Program-made: the position numbers and the translations under genes
The notes under the pieces: model-generated
The model's input: only the letters and a program-made list of their open reading frames with translations
Databases searched by the model: none
What the model was told of the DNA's origin: nothing
Part shown: positions 62,912 through 64,000 of the stretch, piece after piece
Layout: each line of letters starts with the position of its first letter
How positions within the stretch are numbered: position 1 is the stretch's first letter
Origin: Campylobacter fetus subsp. fetus
Lineage (GTDB): Bacteria > Campylobacterota > Campylobacteria > Campylobacterales > Campylobacteraceae
DNA: 64,000 nucleotides
NCBI RefSeq assembly: GCF_900475935.1
Contig: NZ_LS483431.1
Location: forward strand, 992,001 to 1,056,000
Reading direction: 5' to 3'

Positions 62912-64000
62912 ACGCTATTCACGTAGATGAAAAGGATAATGCGGCAACTGCTTTAAAACTCATTCAAAAAAACAGTGTAGAACTTGGCGTAACGATAATA
63001 GAAGATATCTCAAAAGGGCATAAATTCGCTACAAAAGATATTAAAAAAGGTGAAGCTATAATAAAATACTCATCAATCATCGGCATAGCAAATCAAGACA
63101 TTAAAAAAGGCGCATGGATACATGTACACAATATCGAAGGTACTAGAGGCAGAGGAGACATAAGTGGAAATTTACATATCGCTTCTCAAAAATTAAAAAA
63201 TAAGAAACAAGCAGCGTCAAACGATAAAAAATACGAGCTTCAAGGCTATAGACGAAGCGATGGCAGCTTTGGACTTAGAAATCATATTTTAATCCTTCCT
63301 AGCGTACATTGCGCAAATAAAGTAGTAGAAAAGATAGCAGCTGCTATAAACTATGGTTTAGGACTAGGAAATGATGAGTGCAAAATAGTATATGTGACTC
63401 ATCAACACGGATGCAGCCAGCTTGAATTTGATGCAAGACAGACTATGGATACACTGGTTGGAAATGGTGCAAATCCAAATGTTTATGGAGTTTTAGTAAT
63501 AGGACTTGGATGTGAAGTAATAAGCGCTCAAAACGTGGCAAAAGAGATAAAAGATAGAGCACCTTATAAGGAAGTGGAGTATTTTACCATTCAACAAAGC
63601 GGAGGAACTAGAAAAAGCATAGAAAAAGGTATAAAAATAGCTAAAAATATGCTACAAAATGCTCTTAAATTTAAAAAAAGTCGCGGTGATTTAAGCGATT
63701 TGATTTTAGGTACTGAGTGTGGAGGAAGCGATAGTTTTTCAGGTTTAAGCGCAAATCCTGCTTTAGGAGTAGCTAGCGATATAGTTATACAAAAAGGCGG
63801 CAGCGTTATCTTAGCTGAAACTACAGAGCTTATAGGAGCCGAGCATATATTAGCGGCTAGAAGTATAAATGAAGATATAAAAGAACAAGTAATATCTACC
63901 ATAACAAGCTTTGAACAAAGAGTTTTGGATTCAAAAGCAGATATAAGAGGAGCAAATCCTAGCCCGGGCAACATAGAAGGAGGATTAAGCTCAATCGAGG
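62908..64000 (+). CDS. UxaA-family altronate/galactarate-type dehydratase, 3' end outside window
   Basis: The first ~364 residues are present. An N-terminal SAF domain (residues about 20-85, DISKGHKFATKDIKKGEAII, then HVHNIEGTRGRGD) is followed by the catalytic part: GYRRSDGSFGLRNHILILPS, VTHQHGCSQLEFD, VLVIGLGCEVISA and LGTECGGSDSFSG. The cysteines and histidines fit the iron-dependent dehydratases UxaA and GarD. The reaction is removal of water from an aldonate or aldarate. It overlaps the DapA-family gene (ATGA). The substrate cannot be settled from this part. Confidence 0.88.
   Translation, partial: MNAIHVDEKDNAATALKLIQKNSVELGVTIIEDISKGHKFATKDIKKGEAIIKYSSIIGIANQDIKKGAWIHVHNIEGTRGRGDISGNLHIASQKLKNKKQAASNDKKYELQGYRRSDGSFGLRNHILILPSVHCANKVVEKIAAAINYGLGLGNDECKIVYVTHQHGCSQLEFDARQTMDTLVGNGANPNVYGVLVIGLGCEVISAQNVAKEIKDRAPYKEVEYFTIQQSGGTRKSIEKGIKIAKNMLQNALKFKKSRGDLSDLILGTECGGSDSFSGLSANPALGVASDIVIQKGGSVILAETTELIGAEHILAARSINEDIKEQVISTITSFEQRVLDSKADIRGANPSPGNIEGGLSSIE

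Noticed and set aside
63591-63974. 127-residue minus-strand frame at the right edge
   Set aside because: It lies wholly inside the UxaA-family gene on the other strand and has no ribosome site or known motif.

Overview
The window is AT-rich chromosomal DNA from a Campylobacter-type epsilonproteobacterium. The evidence is the codon use, the extended -10 promoters of the form TATAAT/TAGAAT with weak -35 boxes, and long blocks in the gene order known from Campylobacter jejuni and Helicobacter pylori. Examples are purE - DUF3972 - glyQ - NIF3 - zinc-ribbon FlgZ-like - waaA, and ffh - rpsP - KH - rimM - trmD - rplS. A fetus/hyointestinalis-type species is possible but is not proven here. No prophage, insertion sequence, rRNA or CRISPR array was seen; one tRNA gene is present.

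Layout. 1-7.3 kb: the start of acnB (minus strand, cut by the window edge), ogt, ribBA with a dead second domain, then rplI-hslV-hslU-era as one overlapping run. 7.3-16.2 kb: an eight-gene type II secretion/type IV pilus-like operon matching the Campylobacter cts natural-transformation genes, in the same order as the MSHA pilus operon mshI-J-K-L-M-N-E-G. 16.2-18.1 kb: a PAS protein and a soluble chemoreceptor-like protein. 18-23.9 kb: a long minus-strand run (two LysE exporters, leuD, leuB, a TPR protein, a CiaD-like protein, cca, ppx/gppA-like, yqeY). 24-28.3 kb: a membrane protein, a frameshifted periplasmic asparaginase gene, rmuC, an AEC transporter and a PhnA-like protein. 28.4-34 kb: alaS, a membrane protein, maf and a class A penicillin-binding protein, all with 4-base overlaps. 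34-37.9 kb: a cupin, then the ribosome/SRP block on the minus strand.

38.2-41.9 kb: two plus-strand genes, an SLC13 carrier and a chemoreceptor, interrupt a block that is continuous in C. jejuni. The chemoreceptor begins with a run of nine G, a strong phase-variation candidate. 42-49.3 kb: pseudouridine synthase, waaA, FlgZ-like, NIF3, glyQ, DUF3972, purE, a U32 peptidase-family protein and cheZ. 49.3-50.3 kb: nearly gene-free, very AT-rich DNA around tRNA-Arg(GCG). 50.3-57.6 kb: a PHP-type histidinol phosphatase, glnA without the adenylylation tyrosine, an unknown 144-residue protein, an ankyrin protein with katA, and a TonB receptor carrying the copper-binding CxxxM and HxM motifs of OprC. 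57.8-60.9 kb: lon and a bamD-like lipoprotein gene. 61 kb to the end: an IclR-type regulator, apparently on a leaderless mRNA, a DapA-family aldolase/dehydratase and a UxaA-family dehydratase cut by the window edge. Long matching inverted repeats lie in the control region of this probable sugar-acid pathway.

The strongest leads are the poly-G chemoreceptor beside a carboxylate-type carrier, the MSHA-like gene order of the transformation operon, the OprC-type copper receptor, the disrupted ansB, and the IclR-controlled sugar-acid cluster in a genus generally regarded as largely asaccharolytic. I found no wholly undescribed system.
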